NCBI GenBank assembly: GCA_038527215.1
Contig: JBCBGC010000024.1
Span: forward strand, 8,694 to 72,693
Reading direction: 5' to 3'
DNA from: JAWPMV01 sp038527215
GTDB taxonomy: Bacteria; Bacteroidota; Bacteroidia; J057
DNA: 64,000 bases
The position numbers were made by a program, and so were the translations under genes. Positions 35,230-43,901 of this stretch are shown one piece after another; the first letter of the stretch is position 1, and each line of letters begins with the position of its first letter. The notes under the pieces are model-generated. The model had not been told where the DNA came from and made no database searches. It saw only the letters and a program-made list of their open reading frames with translations.

Positions 35230-38200
35230 TTTTTAAGGAATTAATCTGCTGCTGGAGGAGTTGAAGCTGTTGCCGGATTTCGTGCAGTTGTTTGCGCTCT
35301 GCTTTCAGGGCATTAATTTCAGCTTGTTGGCCATCTATCTGAGCTTGCTGGGACTCAATTTTTGCTTGCTGCTCCTCAATCTGAGCTTGTTGTTCCTGCA
35401 TGGCCTTGACGATGTAGGGGGCCATGCCTGCGTAATCCACCGCTGTAAAATGCACCTCTTTTTCTTTGGCTAGCCCAGTCTCCTGCCTCAACTTTTCTTC
35501 TGTCTCCGGCTGAATAGCTTTTCTGACTAACTCAGGCATGAGCTCCGCAACATTTTGAGCGATAAAGCCTGTGCGTTTTCCTTCAGGGAGATTCATCTGA
35601 GGATATTGGTCCCTACGGTAGGAATAGGTGCTAATCTCCAGGTCCATCAACTTCTTAAGACTAGAAGGAGCTTTTTGAATATTAGATTTTAATACCTGAT
35701 CAGAAGGCAGATATAAACCGGTGGTGTAGACATCCCCTGAAAAGTATCCTGCATATTTTACCCCGATAGAGCTTCCATTTACCGCGGAACTAAATATTCC
35801 GTAGGTGGGACCCGTTCCATTATCGTTCCAGGCATAGGTGAAAATGCCATAAGCCGAGCTGGCATTGGTAGCCTGGGAATAGGCAAGGAATATTCCGCCT
35901 CGGGCATTTCCTGAGGGATTGGTGTTACTAATATCCATCCCATAAGTACTGAATGTGGATGAGAAATTTTGCCCAATGGCAACCCCCGTTCCTAATGAGC
36001 TATTGGAGACGGAAAGCTGGGCAAATGGCGTAGAATTATTAATGCCAATTCTTCCATTTTTTAAAATGGTTAAGGCATCGTTCCGGTTTGAGGAAGAGGT
36101 GCCATTTCCCACGACGAAAAGCCGATCATTACTATTAATGAAGGTTCCACCAGTTGGGGTATAGGTAGTGGCGTAGGTCCCAAAAACAGCTTCTCCATAG
36201 GAAGGGGCAGTGTTTCCTACTCCTCCGCCTATGAAGGAGTTTGATCCCGAAGCAGTATTAAACCCCCCACCCGCAGAAAATGAGCTGTTGCCACTTGTTG
36301 TGTTACCTGTACCAGAGGCAAAGGAATTTCCTCCAGATGTAGTATTCCCAATTCCTGCAGCTATGAAGGTGCTACTCCCACTAGCAAGATTATTTCCACC
36401 ACCTAGAATTACAGAACTACTACCTGATGCTTCGTTATTTGAACCTCCACCTGCAAAAGCGTCCTGGCCACTGACTCTAAGTTGAAATCCCCCTCCAATA
36501 AAGGAATGTTTGCCGCTTGCAATGTTGTAATATCCGGCACCTACAAAAGACCATTCTCCTCTGGCTTCGTTATAGCTACCGCCTCCGATAAATGAATTAT
36601 TTCCGAATGCTCTATTGCTGTAACCTGCGCCAGAAAAAGAAGAGTAACCAATTGCGGCGTTTTGGCCTCCCCCTGCTACAAAAGAGTTGTTGCCTACGGC
36701 TCTGCCTTCCAGTCCTGAGGCAAAGGAGTTGAAACCTAAACTATCTAGATCCCAATAGCTTAGGTTATTATTTAAGTTCCCAATCCTCAAAGCTACCTTT
36801 TCAGTGTTGTAGTATAATCGGCTACCTTTACCAGAAGCTGCATGCCCAATCAGGAGATTCTGCGTACTATCCAAGTGTAATCCAGCTTGGGGATTATTCA
36901 AACCAATACCCACATTGCCCGTGTCAAAGTAGACATCGTTAGAATTAACATTCCAAACACTGGCACTGGGGAGAGTTACGGAGCCTCCACCATTATCAAG
37001 GCTTAACTGCTGCCCGATTAAGGTAAGGCTTTGGATTTCATTAAAGGGGTCCGGATCATAGTCGTTTACTTCATCTACGAAACTGCCGCCCCCCTGAGAA
37101 AGAAAAACGGTGCTCCCAGATTTGGAAAGGGTTTGAATTTCATTGATTGGGTCCGCATCAGCATCATCTACTTCGTCCGTGAAGCTCCCTCCACTTTGCG
37201 AAAGGGAAACAACATTCCCGGACTTTGAAATGGATTGAATTTCATTGATTGGGTCTGCATCGGCATCATCGGTTTCGTCTATAAAACTGCCCCCGCTTTG
37301 TGAAAGCGAGACTGTATTGCCAGACTTTGAGATAGTCTGGATTTCATTATTTGGGTCTGCATCAGCGTCATCCGTTTCGTCCGTAAAACTGCCTCCGCTT
37401 TGGGAAAGGGTTACAAGATTTCCCGATTTAGAAATAATCTGTAGCTCATTATTAGGATTGGCATCGGCATCATTTACGTTATCTGAAGAGCTAACCGTAA
37501 AGTTGGGATAGGTTCCCGAAACGATGGTCGCGCCAGAGCCATTGATAGAGACGTTCTGGTCAGGGAAATCGTTGGTAATGGTATTGCCAGAAATAGAAAT
37601 ACCATTTCCTCCTACATAGTTGTTGTCAGGCAGGGTAACGAAACCTCCGCCATTGTCCAGGGTCAGGACTTGGCCGGAAAGGGTAAGTGTCTGGATTTCG
37701 TTATTTGGGTCCGCGTCGGCATCATCTACTTCGTCTGTAAAGCTGCCCCCACCTTGAGAAAGGCTTATCGTATTTCCAGACTTGGAGAGCGTCTGGATTT
37801 CATTGTTCGGATCGGCATCCGCATCATCCGTTTCATCCGTAAAACTGCCCCCACTCTGGGAAAGGGTCACCAGATTTCCTGACTTAGAAATGATCTGTAG
37901 CTCATTACTGGGATTAGCATCTGCATCATTTACGTTATCCGTAGAGCTTACCGTAAAGTTGGGGTAGGTTCCCGATACGACAGTCGCACCCGAGCCATTA
38001 ATGGCCACAGTTTGATCAGGGAAATCATTGTTGATGGTATTGCCAGAAATAGAAATGCCACTTCCGCCCACGTAGTTGCTGGTGGGTAGCGTAATGGTAC
38101 CTCCGCCATTGTCCAGGGTCAGATCTTGTCCGGAAAGGGTCAGGACTTGGATTTCATTGTTGGGATCCGCGTCTGCATCATTTACTTCGTCGATAAAGCT

Positions 38201-39949
38201 GCCTCCGCTTTGTGAAAGGCTAACGGTGTTTCCAGACTTCGAGAGCGTCTGGATTTCGTTGTTTGGATCGGCATCGGCATCATCTGTTTCATCCGTAAAA
38301 CTGCCCCCACTTTGGGAAAGGCTAACCAGATTTCCTGATTTAGAAATGATCTGTAATTCATTACTGGGATTGGCATCTGCATCGTTCACATTATCGGTGG
38401 AACTGACGGTAAAATTGGGATAGGTTCCCGATACGACCGTCGCGCCCGAGCCATTAATGGAAACCGTTTGGTCAGGGAAGTCATTGGTAATGGTATTGCC
38501 AGAAATAGAAATGCCATTTCCTCCTACATAGTTGTTGTCTGGCAGGGTAACGAAACCTCCGCCATTGTCCAGGGTCAGGACCTGACCGGAAAGAGTGAGC
38601 ACCTGTATTTCGTTGTTGGGATCAGCGTCCGCGTCATTAACTTCGTCAGTAAAACTGCCGCCGCTTTGCGAAAGGCTAACCGTGTTTCCGGACTTTGAGA
38701 TTACTTGAATTTCATTGCCGGGGTCTGCGTCCGCATCATTAACCTCATCCGTAAAACTTCCTCCATTTTGGGAGAGGCTGACAGAACTCCCCAATTTGGT
38801 GAGAATCTGGATTTCGTTGCCAGGATCGGCATCAGCATCGTTTACGGCATCCGTGAAACTGCCACCGCTCTTAGACAAAGTCACCGTGTTCCCTGATTTT
38901 GAAAGGGATTGGATTTCATTACCCGGATCCGCATCCGCATCATTGACATTATCTGTAGAATTAATATTAAAGTTTGGATAGGTACCTGATACTGTGGTGG
39001 CCCCACCTCCGGCAAGCGTTACAGTTTGATCTGGAGCGGAATTGTTGATGACATTGTTGGTAATGTTAATGCCTGTTCCCGAGGAATAACTGGTACCTCC
39101 CTGGCTAGGGGGAAGGTTGATGTAATTACCGCCTGAAATAGAGATGGTGTCTCCATTAATCGTCAAGGTTTGAAGCTCATTACCAGGATCTGCATCAGCG
39201 TCGTTCACTTCGTCGGTGAAACTTCCACCATTCTGAGAAAGGCTCACAGAATTTCCTGACTTAGAAAGCGTTTGGATTTCATTGGCAGGGTCAGCATCTG
39301 CATCGGTGGTATTATCAACGGAGGAAATGACGAAGTTGGGATATGTTCCTGAAACACTGGTTGCACCGGTACCTGAAAGGGAAACAGGAATATCAGGAGC
39401 ACTGTTCAGGATACTGTCATTTTGTATAATGATCCCTGGCCCAGCTGAATAGATAGTTCCTCCAGATCCCGTGGATCCGGCAACCCATTTTTGGCCGTTC
39501 CAAATAAGTGCATCATTTAGCGAAGGATTGGCAACCTCTACATCTTTTAGATGACTAAGGCTCATGTCAGTAGCAACTTTTGCATAGGGAACTGATTCGA
39601 GTTGAGTTTTGGAAATGGGACTCCCGTTCAGGGATATTTCCAGGAGATGTTCCCCCTCGGCCCAGTCAATTTGACCAAAGGGAGGAGAAAAAACGTCAGC
39701 AGAATCACCAATGACCACATTAATGAGGCCAAATGCGTTAGTAGTTACGCGTTGTAAACCACGATAAACCACCGATTCTGCTCCGGATTGGTCTTGGTAG
39801 ATAATGCTAAATCCCAGGGAAATGGGTTGGTTGGCCAGGGCAGTCCCGGCCTGATCCCTGATAATGGTTTGGTAATTAATGCCCTTTTCCTGGGCAAGGG
39901 AAACTCCTGACCAACAGAGAAGTAGGAGGAAGAGGATGTGTTTTTGCAT
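35219..39949 (-). CDS. Repetitive surface fibre with C-terminal S74 (endosialidase chaperone) domain
   Basis: 1576 residues. Signal peptide (LLLLCWSGVSLAQ), an N-terminal conserved region (KGINYQTIIRDQAGTALANQPI), a long run of repeats (DADADPNNEIQ.LSKSGN.VSLSQSGGSF.DE and GGNGISISGNTI), a YadA-head-like segment of short SF.GGG.N.A.G.. repeats (about 1090-1290), then an intramolecular chaperone domain with SDQVLKSNIQKAP (candidate autocleavage Ser at 1416) and a Gln/Glu-rich coiled coil at the end. In known S74 proteins this domain drives trimer folding of a fibre and cuts itself off. Overlaps the downstream T9SS gene. Confidence 0.85.
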   Translation of the reverse strand: MQKHILFLLLLCWSGVSLAQEKGINYQTIIRDQAGTALANQPISLGFSIIYQDQSGAESVVYRGLQRVTTNAFGLINVVIGDSADVFSPPFGQIDWAEGEHLLEISLNGSPISKTQLESVPYAKVATDMSLSHLKDVEVANPSLNDALIWNGQKWVAGSTGSGGTIYSAGPGIIIQNDSILNSAPDIPVSLSGTGATSVSGTYPNFVISSVDNTTDADADPANEIQTLSKSGNSVSLSQNGGSFTDEVNDADADPGNELQTLTINGDTISISGGNYINLPPSQGGTSYSSGTGINITNNVINNSAPDQTVTLAGGGATTVSGTYPNFNINSTDNVNDADADPGNEIQSLSKSGNTVTLSKSGGSFTDAVNDADADPGNEIQILTKLGSSVSLSQNGGSFTDEVNDADADPGNEIQVISKSGNTVSLSQSGGSFTDEVNDADADPNNEIQVLTLSGQVLTLDNGGGFVTLPDNNYVGGNGISISGNTITNDFPDQTVSINGSGATVVSGTYPNFTVSSTDNVNDADANPSNELQIISKSGNLVSLSQSGGSFTDETDDADADPNNEIQTLSKSGNTVSLSQSGGSFIDEVNDADADPNNEIQVLTLSGQDLTLDNGGGTITLPTSNYVGGSGISISGNTINNDFPDQTVAINGSGATVVSGTYPNFTVSSTDNVNDADANPSNELQIISKSGNLVTLSQSGGSFTDETDDADADPNNEIQTLSKSGNTISLSQGGGSFTDEVDDADADPNNEIQTLTLSGQVLTLDNGGGFVTLPDNNYVGGNGISISGNTITNDFPDQNVSINGSGATIVSGTYPNFTVSSSDNVNDADANPNNELQIISKSGNLVTLSQSGGSFTDETDDADADPNNEIQTISKSGNTVSLSQSGGSFIDETDDADADPINEIQSISKSGNVVSLSQSGGSFTDEVDDADADPINEIQTLSKSGSTVFLSQGGGSFVDEVNDYDPDPFNEIQSLTLIGQQLSLDNGGGSVTLPSASVWNVNSNDVYFDTGNVGIGLNNPQAGLHLDSTQNLLIGHAASGKGSRLYYNTEKVALRIGNLNNNLSYWDLDSLGFNSFASGLEGRAVGNNSFVAGGGQNAAIGYSSFSGAGYSNRAFGNNSFIGGGSYNEARGEWSFVGAGYYNIASGKHSFIGGGFQLRVSGQDAFAGGGSNNEASGSSSVILGGGNNLASGSSTFIAAGIGNTTSGGNSFASGTGNTTSGNSSFSAGGGFNTASGSNSFIGGGVGNTAPSYGEAVFGTYATTYTPTGGTFINSNDRLFVVGNGTSSSNRNDALTILKNGRIGINNSTPFAQLSVSNSSLGTGVAIGQNFSSTFSTYGMDISNTNPSGNARGGIFLAYSQATNASSAYGIFTYAWNDNGTGPTYGIFSSAVNGSSIGVKYAGYFSGDVYTTGLYLPSDQVLKSNIQKAPSSLKKLMDLEISTYSYRRDQYPQMNLPEGKRTGFIAQNVAELMPELVRKAIQPETEEKLRQETGLAKEKEVHFTAVDYAGMAPYIVKAMQEQQAQIEEQQAKIESQQAQIDGQQAEINALKAERKQLHEIRQQLQLLQQQINSLKNEK
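37158..38990 (-). repeat. 456-bp tandem coding repeats in the S74 fibre gene
   Basis: The marker ACATAGT/ACGTAGT recurs at 37614, 38070 and 38526, exactly 456 bp (152 codons) apart, each unit containing several shorter DADADP...SGGSF sub-repeats of about 32 codons. Confidence 0.88.
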
Positions 39950-40598
39950 TGTGGTACAATATAAAATAAATGAGGGTTGACGAGGCCAGGGTGGTATGTC
40001 CTATACCACCTGCTGATATCCTAATTGTTGTGATGAACAAATAGGAACTCTTCAACTGAATGAGACTTCAGCTGAGACTTTGAATAGCCCTGACGTGTAG
40101 GGAATTCTTACGTTTTTCGTAGTATTCAATACTAAGGATTAAAACGGATATATGAAAATTACTATAGTGGTAATTTTGACTTTTTTTGTGAAGCCTTTGA
40201 CAGGAGTATCTTTTTATGAATGTGCGGAGGTAAATATCCTGTATGCCTAACCAATTTGAATAAAAGGTTAACATTTTTTTTGCGCTACCTCCTGAGCATT
40301 TTGTTAGTTCATGCCTTTCAAAATTCCCTTTATCCTTTGGTTATTTAATTATGCCCTTTGCGTTCGTTCAGGTATTCTCTCAGCACACGCCTTCATTTGA
40401 GGAAAATATAGTATTTGAGTCCAGTGGAGGAGAATGTAGAGAATTTGGTACGGGCTACCTTACAGGGTAAGCAGAAGACGGCCTTTTCATTACTACGGCT
40501 CACCCCCTTTAACCCAAAAAATAAAAATTCCATGAGATTGATAGGTTGTCGGGTAAATGTCCTAACTTATTATTGCTCAATGGATAACGCCTGCTGCA
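39950..40598. other. AT-rich 649-bp intergenic region with two inverted repeats
   Basis: Divergent spacer between the S74 fibre and the histidine kinase genes. GGTGGTAT (39990-39997) pairs with ATACCACC (40003-40010), and AAAATTAC (40155-40162) with GTAATTTT (40170-40177). Short frames here are not convincing genes. The region presumably holds promoters and operators for both neighbours. Confidence 0.5.
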
Positions 40599-42614
40599 AT
40601 GAAAATGCCCCCTTTACGATCATTCGTACTATTGACCTCAATAGTATTTGTTTCTCCCCTTTTGGGTCAAAGCCTGGAAGATTCTTTACTGTCGGTCGCT
40701 CATGCCATCCCCGATCAGCAGCAAAGATGGGCGTATTTGGATTCCTTATGTACGGACTATTTCCAATCAGATAAACCGCATGCAGAAAAACTTATGCGGG
40801 CCAGACTGGACTTAGTCAAAGAAATTGGAGACATGGATACGGAAATCTCCCGGGTCGTTCAAACCAGTGATTATTTCCTGTTCCAACAATTAACCCCTCA
40901 GGCGGAAGCCCTGCTACAGCCTTACCTGGATAGCATAGACCGAATTCAACCCGATTCAAATAAACTCTCCATTCTGAAGAATAGAGCTAATCTTTATGCC
41001 AAGAACCAGAAGTTTGAAAAAGCGGTGGAGCTATATACCTTGATCATCGAGAAAGGGAACAGTAGTGCTGATACAAGCCTTAGAAACAATGCCCGGGACC
41101 AGGTAGATCTCGGCATCAATTATGGACACATGGGGCTGCATGGGGAAAGTAGTGTGGCCTTCAACAAGGCCAAAGCCTTGTATTTGCAGCAGAAGGATAC
41201 CTTAGGGCTGATGGATGTATACATTCAGTTGGGCATTCTTTTTAGCCAAATCGGCTTGTACGGGGAGGCTGAAGCCTACATCAACGAACGGCAAAAGTAT
41301 CCCGCTTACTATACGCCCTTGAGCCAGGCCTATGACAATGTCAACCTGGCTAGAAACCAGATCATCGAACAAGAATATGGGAAAGCCCTGGTGCGCTATC
41401 ATAAGGCCCGGTCCATGGGCCCTTTTCCTAAAGAGTACAAGTTCGTCAATGTATTCATTCTCAATGGCATTATTGAATCCCACTATTTTCTGGGGGAAGC
41501 TGATTCGGTACGTAAATACTTCCGGGATTTTGAACGGCTTATGGCTGGGTGGAATGATGCCTCCTATTATCAATTCCTTTTCGATCAATCGCAGTTTTTA
41601 TTTTATACCACCGAGGGGAATTATGCGCGGGCTGAAGTCATCATGAACGGACTGTATCAAAGGGCTTTAGACAACAAGGATCGGGCTGAGTTGCTGATGT
41701 ACAATCAGTTCAATGCTGATATGTATAAAAAGTCGGGAAACTATGCCAAAGCCCTAAGATTTTCTGAGCTATACGGTCAGGGCCTTGATTCTACCCAAAC
41801 CGCCAACAAAGCTCACGCGCTGCTTTTGTACCAAACCCAATATGAGACCCGGGAGAAGGAAAAAACCATCGAAAACCTCCGGATAGAGCAACGATTGCAA
41901 GCGATCCAATCCAGAGTCAACCGAAACCGCTTTATTTTTGGCATCGTAGCCATCATCATTCTGGCCATCCTTGGTCTCGTAATCCTCTATTTTCGAAATA
42001 GATTCCAGCGAGCGGCCCAGGTAGCCAGTCTGCGGAATAAAATTTCTTCCGATCTCCATGATGATGTAGGAACCCTACTGACCGGCTTAGCCATGCAGTC
42101 TGAACTATTGGAACTGACCTCCCAGAGTTCGGATAAAGCAGCCCTGGGTCGGATCAATGAAATGAGCCGCTCAGCCATGTCTCGCATGCGAGATGCGGTA
42201 TGGGCCATGGATGCCCAGAAAGACAATTGGCATAGCTTGCTTGACCGGATGAATGAGTTTGGGTTAGAAACCCTTGCTGCGCGAAACATTGAGATGCATA
42301 TCCAGTCGGAAGGCTTCCAGGGAGAGGAAAATGTGGAAGGAAACTTCCGCCAGCACGTATACCTTATTTTCAAGGAAGCGATCACCAACATTGCCAAGCA
42401 TTCCAATGCCTCCAAGGTAGACATCCAATTGCAAAAAACTTCTGATAGGTTGGTCATGAGCATTCATGACAATGGGGAGCAGAAAGAGAAGGCTTATAAA
42501 ACCACCGGTCAGGGTACTAAAAACATGCAAAAGAGAGCAGAGATTCTAGGCGGAACCCTGAAGACTGAATATAAGCAGGGATTTTTGGTCCAATTAGCCG
42601 TTCCCAATGCATGA
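40599..42614 (+). CDS. TPR-type sensor histidine kinase (HisKA_3 / NarX-like)
   Basis: 671 residues. Signal peptide (1-23), a helical TPR-rich sensor region outside the inner membrane (about 25-415), a coiled coil (TREKEKTIENLRIEQRLQ), a membrane helix at 445-466, then the phosphoacceptor motif RNKISSDLHDDVGTLL (His487) and a HATPase domain with KEAITNIAKHSNAS and HDNGEQ. The DLHDDVG form belongs to the kinases that signal to NarL-type response regulators; one is encoded at 49044 on the same strand. The kinase lies at the head of a cassette with a MACPF gene and probably controls it. Confidence 0.9.
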   Translation: MKMPPLRSFVLLTSIVFVSPLLGQSLEDSLLSVAHAIPDQQQRWAYLDSLCTDYFQSDKPHAEKLMRARLDLVKEIGDMDTEISRVVQTSDYFLFQQLTPQAEALLQPYLDSIDRIQPDSNKLSILKNRANLYAKNQKFEKAVELYTLIIEKGNSSADTSLRNNARDQVDLGINYGHMGLHGESSVAFNKAKALYLQQKDTLGLMDVYIQLGILFSQIGLYGEAEAYINERQKYPAYYTPLSQAYDNVNLARNQIIEQEYGKALVRYHKARSMGPFPKEYKFVNVFILNGIIESHYFLGEADSVRKYFRDFERLMAGWNDASYYQFLFDQSQFLFYTTEGNYARAEVIMNGLYQRALDNKDRAELLMYNQFNADMYKKSGNYAKALRFSELYGQGLDSTQTANKAHALLLYQTQYETREKEKTIENLRIEQRLQAIQSRVNRNRFIFGIVAIIILAILGLVILYFRNRFQRAAQVASLRNKISSDLHDDVGTLLTGLAMQSELLELTSQSSDKAALGRINEMSRSAMSRMRDAVWAMDAQKDNWHSLLDRMNEFGLETLAARNIEMHIQSEGFQGEENVEGNFRQHVYLIFKEAITNIAKHSNASKVDIQLQKTSDRLVMSIHDNGEQKEKAYKTTGQGTKNMQKRAEILGGTLKTEYKQGFLVQLAVPNA

Positions 42615-42644
42615 TCCGGAGACGGCTTCTGTCGGCTGTCTGGC

Positions 42645-42691
42645 CCACATCATCATGTGGTTGAGGAAAGATGAGATTCGCAGGACCTTTG
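42645..42691 (+). promoter_or_regulatory. Palindromic operator and -7-like element of the Pro/Gln-rich gene
   Basis: CCACATCATCATGTGGTT at 42645-42662 contains the dyad CCACAT-N4-ATGTGG. Exactly 21 bases further is GACCTTTG (42684-42691), one change from TAnnTTTG. The right arm merges with a TTG at 42661, placing the dyad over the -33 element. The same arrangement precedes the MACPF gene. Confidence 0.65.
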
Positions 42692-42751
42692 AAACAGTTA
42701 ATGAATTGTTTCACCTGGACTCCCTATGTGAGTTCCATAATCTCATCTCCT

Positions 42752-43708
42752 ATGAAAAGAATAAAGGAAATGTTGCTCCTTTTGGGGTGCATGGGCTGCA
42801 TCTTTGTGTTGCCGGCCCAGCAGGAGGAAGGTCCTCCTACTCAGAAAGCCGTAACCCAGAGCGCAAGCAGCAGCAGTCAGGGCAGCCAAAGCGGTCAGTC
42901 CCAACTGCCACCCAAGCCCCCGGCAGTGCCCAGAGCACAAACCGCTCAGTACCAAAATGTCCCTTCCTGGGCGAAACCTGCCAGCCAGTCCAATGGCTCA
43001 ACTGCTCCCATTAGAAAGGGCGGTAGTCAATCGGGTCAGTACCCATTGCCTCCGAGGCTTTCCAAAATGCCTCCCAGACAGGCCAATCAGTATGGTTCTG
43101 TACCTGCGGTAAAAGGCGGTGGTAGCCAGTCCAGCCAGTACCAATTGCCTCCGCAAGCGACTCAAATGCCAAACGGACAGCCCAATCAGTATGGTTCCGT
43201 ACCTGCGCTTAAAGGCGGCGGTAGCCAGTCCAGCCAGTACCAATTGCCTCCGCAAGCGACTCAACTGCCGAACGGACAGGCCAATCAGTATGGCCCTCCT
43301 CCTTCTAAAATTTCACCCCGTGGCCAGCAATCGGGGCCATATTTTACCCCACCTGCTCCCGCCAATGGAGGCTTAGGTACCGGTCAGCCCGGCGGTCATT
43401 TCAGCCAGTATCAACTGCCGCCAGCCCCCAGCCAGTATCAGCAACTCCCCAAGAAAGCCGCTGGCCAGCCGGACAATGTCATTGGGACCGGCGCTAGTGC
43501 AGGACAGCTACCGCAGTATCATCGACCCCAGCCCAATCAGTACCAAAATCTGCCCCTTAGACCCAAGAACAAATGGGAAAAAGCGAAATCCCTGCCCGGT
43601 AAGGTAAAAGCAAAGGCTGCCTACTTGCCCAAAAAGGTGAAGAACTCCTTCAAAAAGTCTGGCAAGGATACCAAATCCCAAACCAAGAAAAAGGTTAGAA
43701 GACGGTAA
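42752..43708 (+). CDS. Secreted Pro/Gln/Ser-rich repeat protein with a basic tail
   Basis: 318 residues from ATG 42752 (MKRIKEMLLLLGCMGCIF); the longer in-frame start at 42671 would disrupt the signal peptide and overlap the promoter. Signal peptide to about 22 (VLPAQ). The body is low complexity: GGGSQSSQYQLPPQAT.. and NQYGS repeats of 33 residues, then proline-rich sequence, and a Lys/Arg-rich end (KVKAKAAYLPKKVKNSFKKSGK). No catalytic domain is seen. The composition suggests an extended, surface- or matrix-bound cationic protein. It has its own dyad promoter and terminator and sits between the kinase and MACPF genes. Confidence 0.75.
   Translation: MKRIKEMLLLLGCMGCIFVLPAQQEEGPPTQKAVTQSASSSSQGSQSGQSQLPPKPPAVPRAQTAQYQNVPSWAKPASQSNGSTAPIRKGGSQSGQYPLPPRLSKMPPRQANQYGSVPAVKGGGSQSSQYQLPPQATQMPNGQPNQYGSVPALKGGGSQSSQYQLPPQATQLPNGQANQYGPPPSKISPRGQQSGPYFTPPAPANGGLGTGQPGGHFSQYQLPPAPSQYQQLPKKAAGQPDNVIGTGASAGQLPQYHRPQPNQYQNLPLRPKNKWEKAKSLPGKVKAKAAYLPKKVKNSFKKSGKDTKSQTKKKVRRR
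43018..43300 (+). repeat. 99-bp tandem coding repeats
   Basis: About three in-frame copies of a 33-codon unit containing SQYQLPPQ and NQYG; the markers at 43092, 43191 and 43290 are exactly 99 bp apart. Confidence 0.8.
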
Positions 43709-43735
43709 GGCGCTACATAAGCCTTGAGAAAAATC

Positions 43736-43777
43736 GCAAAAAAGCGGCCTTGGTTCACTCCAGGCCGCTTTTTTTAT
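43736..43777 (+). terminator. Intrinsic terminator after the Pro/Gln-rich gene
   Basis: AAGCGGCCT (43742-43750) pairs with AGGCCGCTT (43762-43770), flanked by an A-run and a T-run so the stem can extend further. It separates this gene from the MACPF transcription unit. Confidence 0.88.
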
Positions 43778-43792
43778 AGATGGGGGGTACCT

Positions 43793-43841
43793 AACCACAT
43801 CAACATGTGGTTCCAACCCCCTCTTCACCAGCGTAGATTTG
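43793..43841 (+). promoter_or_regulatory. Palindromic operator and -7 element of the MACPF gene
   Basis: AACCACAT-CAAC-ATGTGGTT (43793-43812) is a perfect 8-bp dyad; after 21 bases comes TAGATTTG (43834-43841), a perfect TAnnTTTG. The 18-nt core differs at one base from the dyad upstream of the Pro/Gln-rich gene and has identical spacing. The location, overlapping the -33 position, fits an activator or repressor site; the NarL-type regulator at 49044 is the obvious candidate. Confidence 0.7.
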
Positions 43842-43901
43842 TAGAGTAAGCAATCAGGAAACAGACCACAAACAAAGTTTCACCCTTTAACGCAAATTAT
43901 C

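Noticed and set aside
37245..38981. Several plus-strand frames opposite the S74 fibre gene
   Set aside because: They recur with the 456-bp tandem repeat and are antisense shadows of the minus-strand coding sequence, with no family similarity.
35219..39949. Prophage tail-fibre gene
   Set aside because: The S74 domain is shared with phage spikes, but the protein has a signal peptide, neighbours a T9SS cargo gene, and no phage structural, lysis or integration genes are near.
40415..40774. Small plus-strand frame before the histidine kinase
   Set aside because: It overlaps the start of the kinase gene in another frame, lacks a convincing start and resembles no family.
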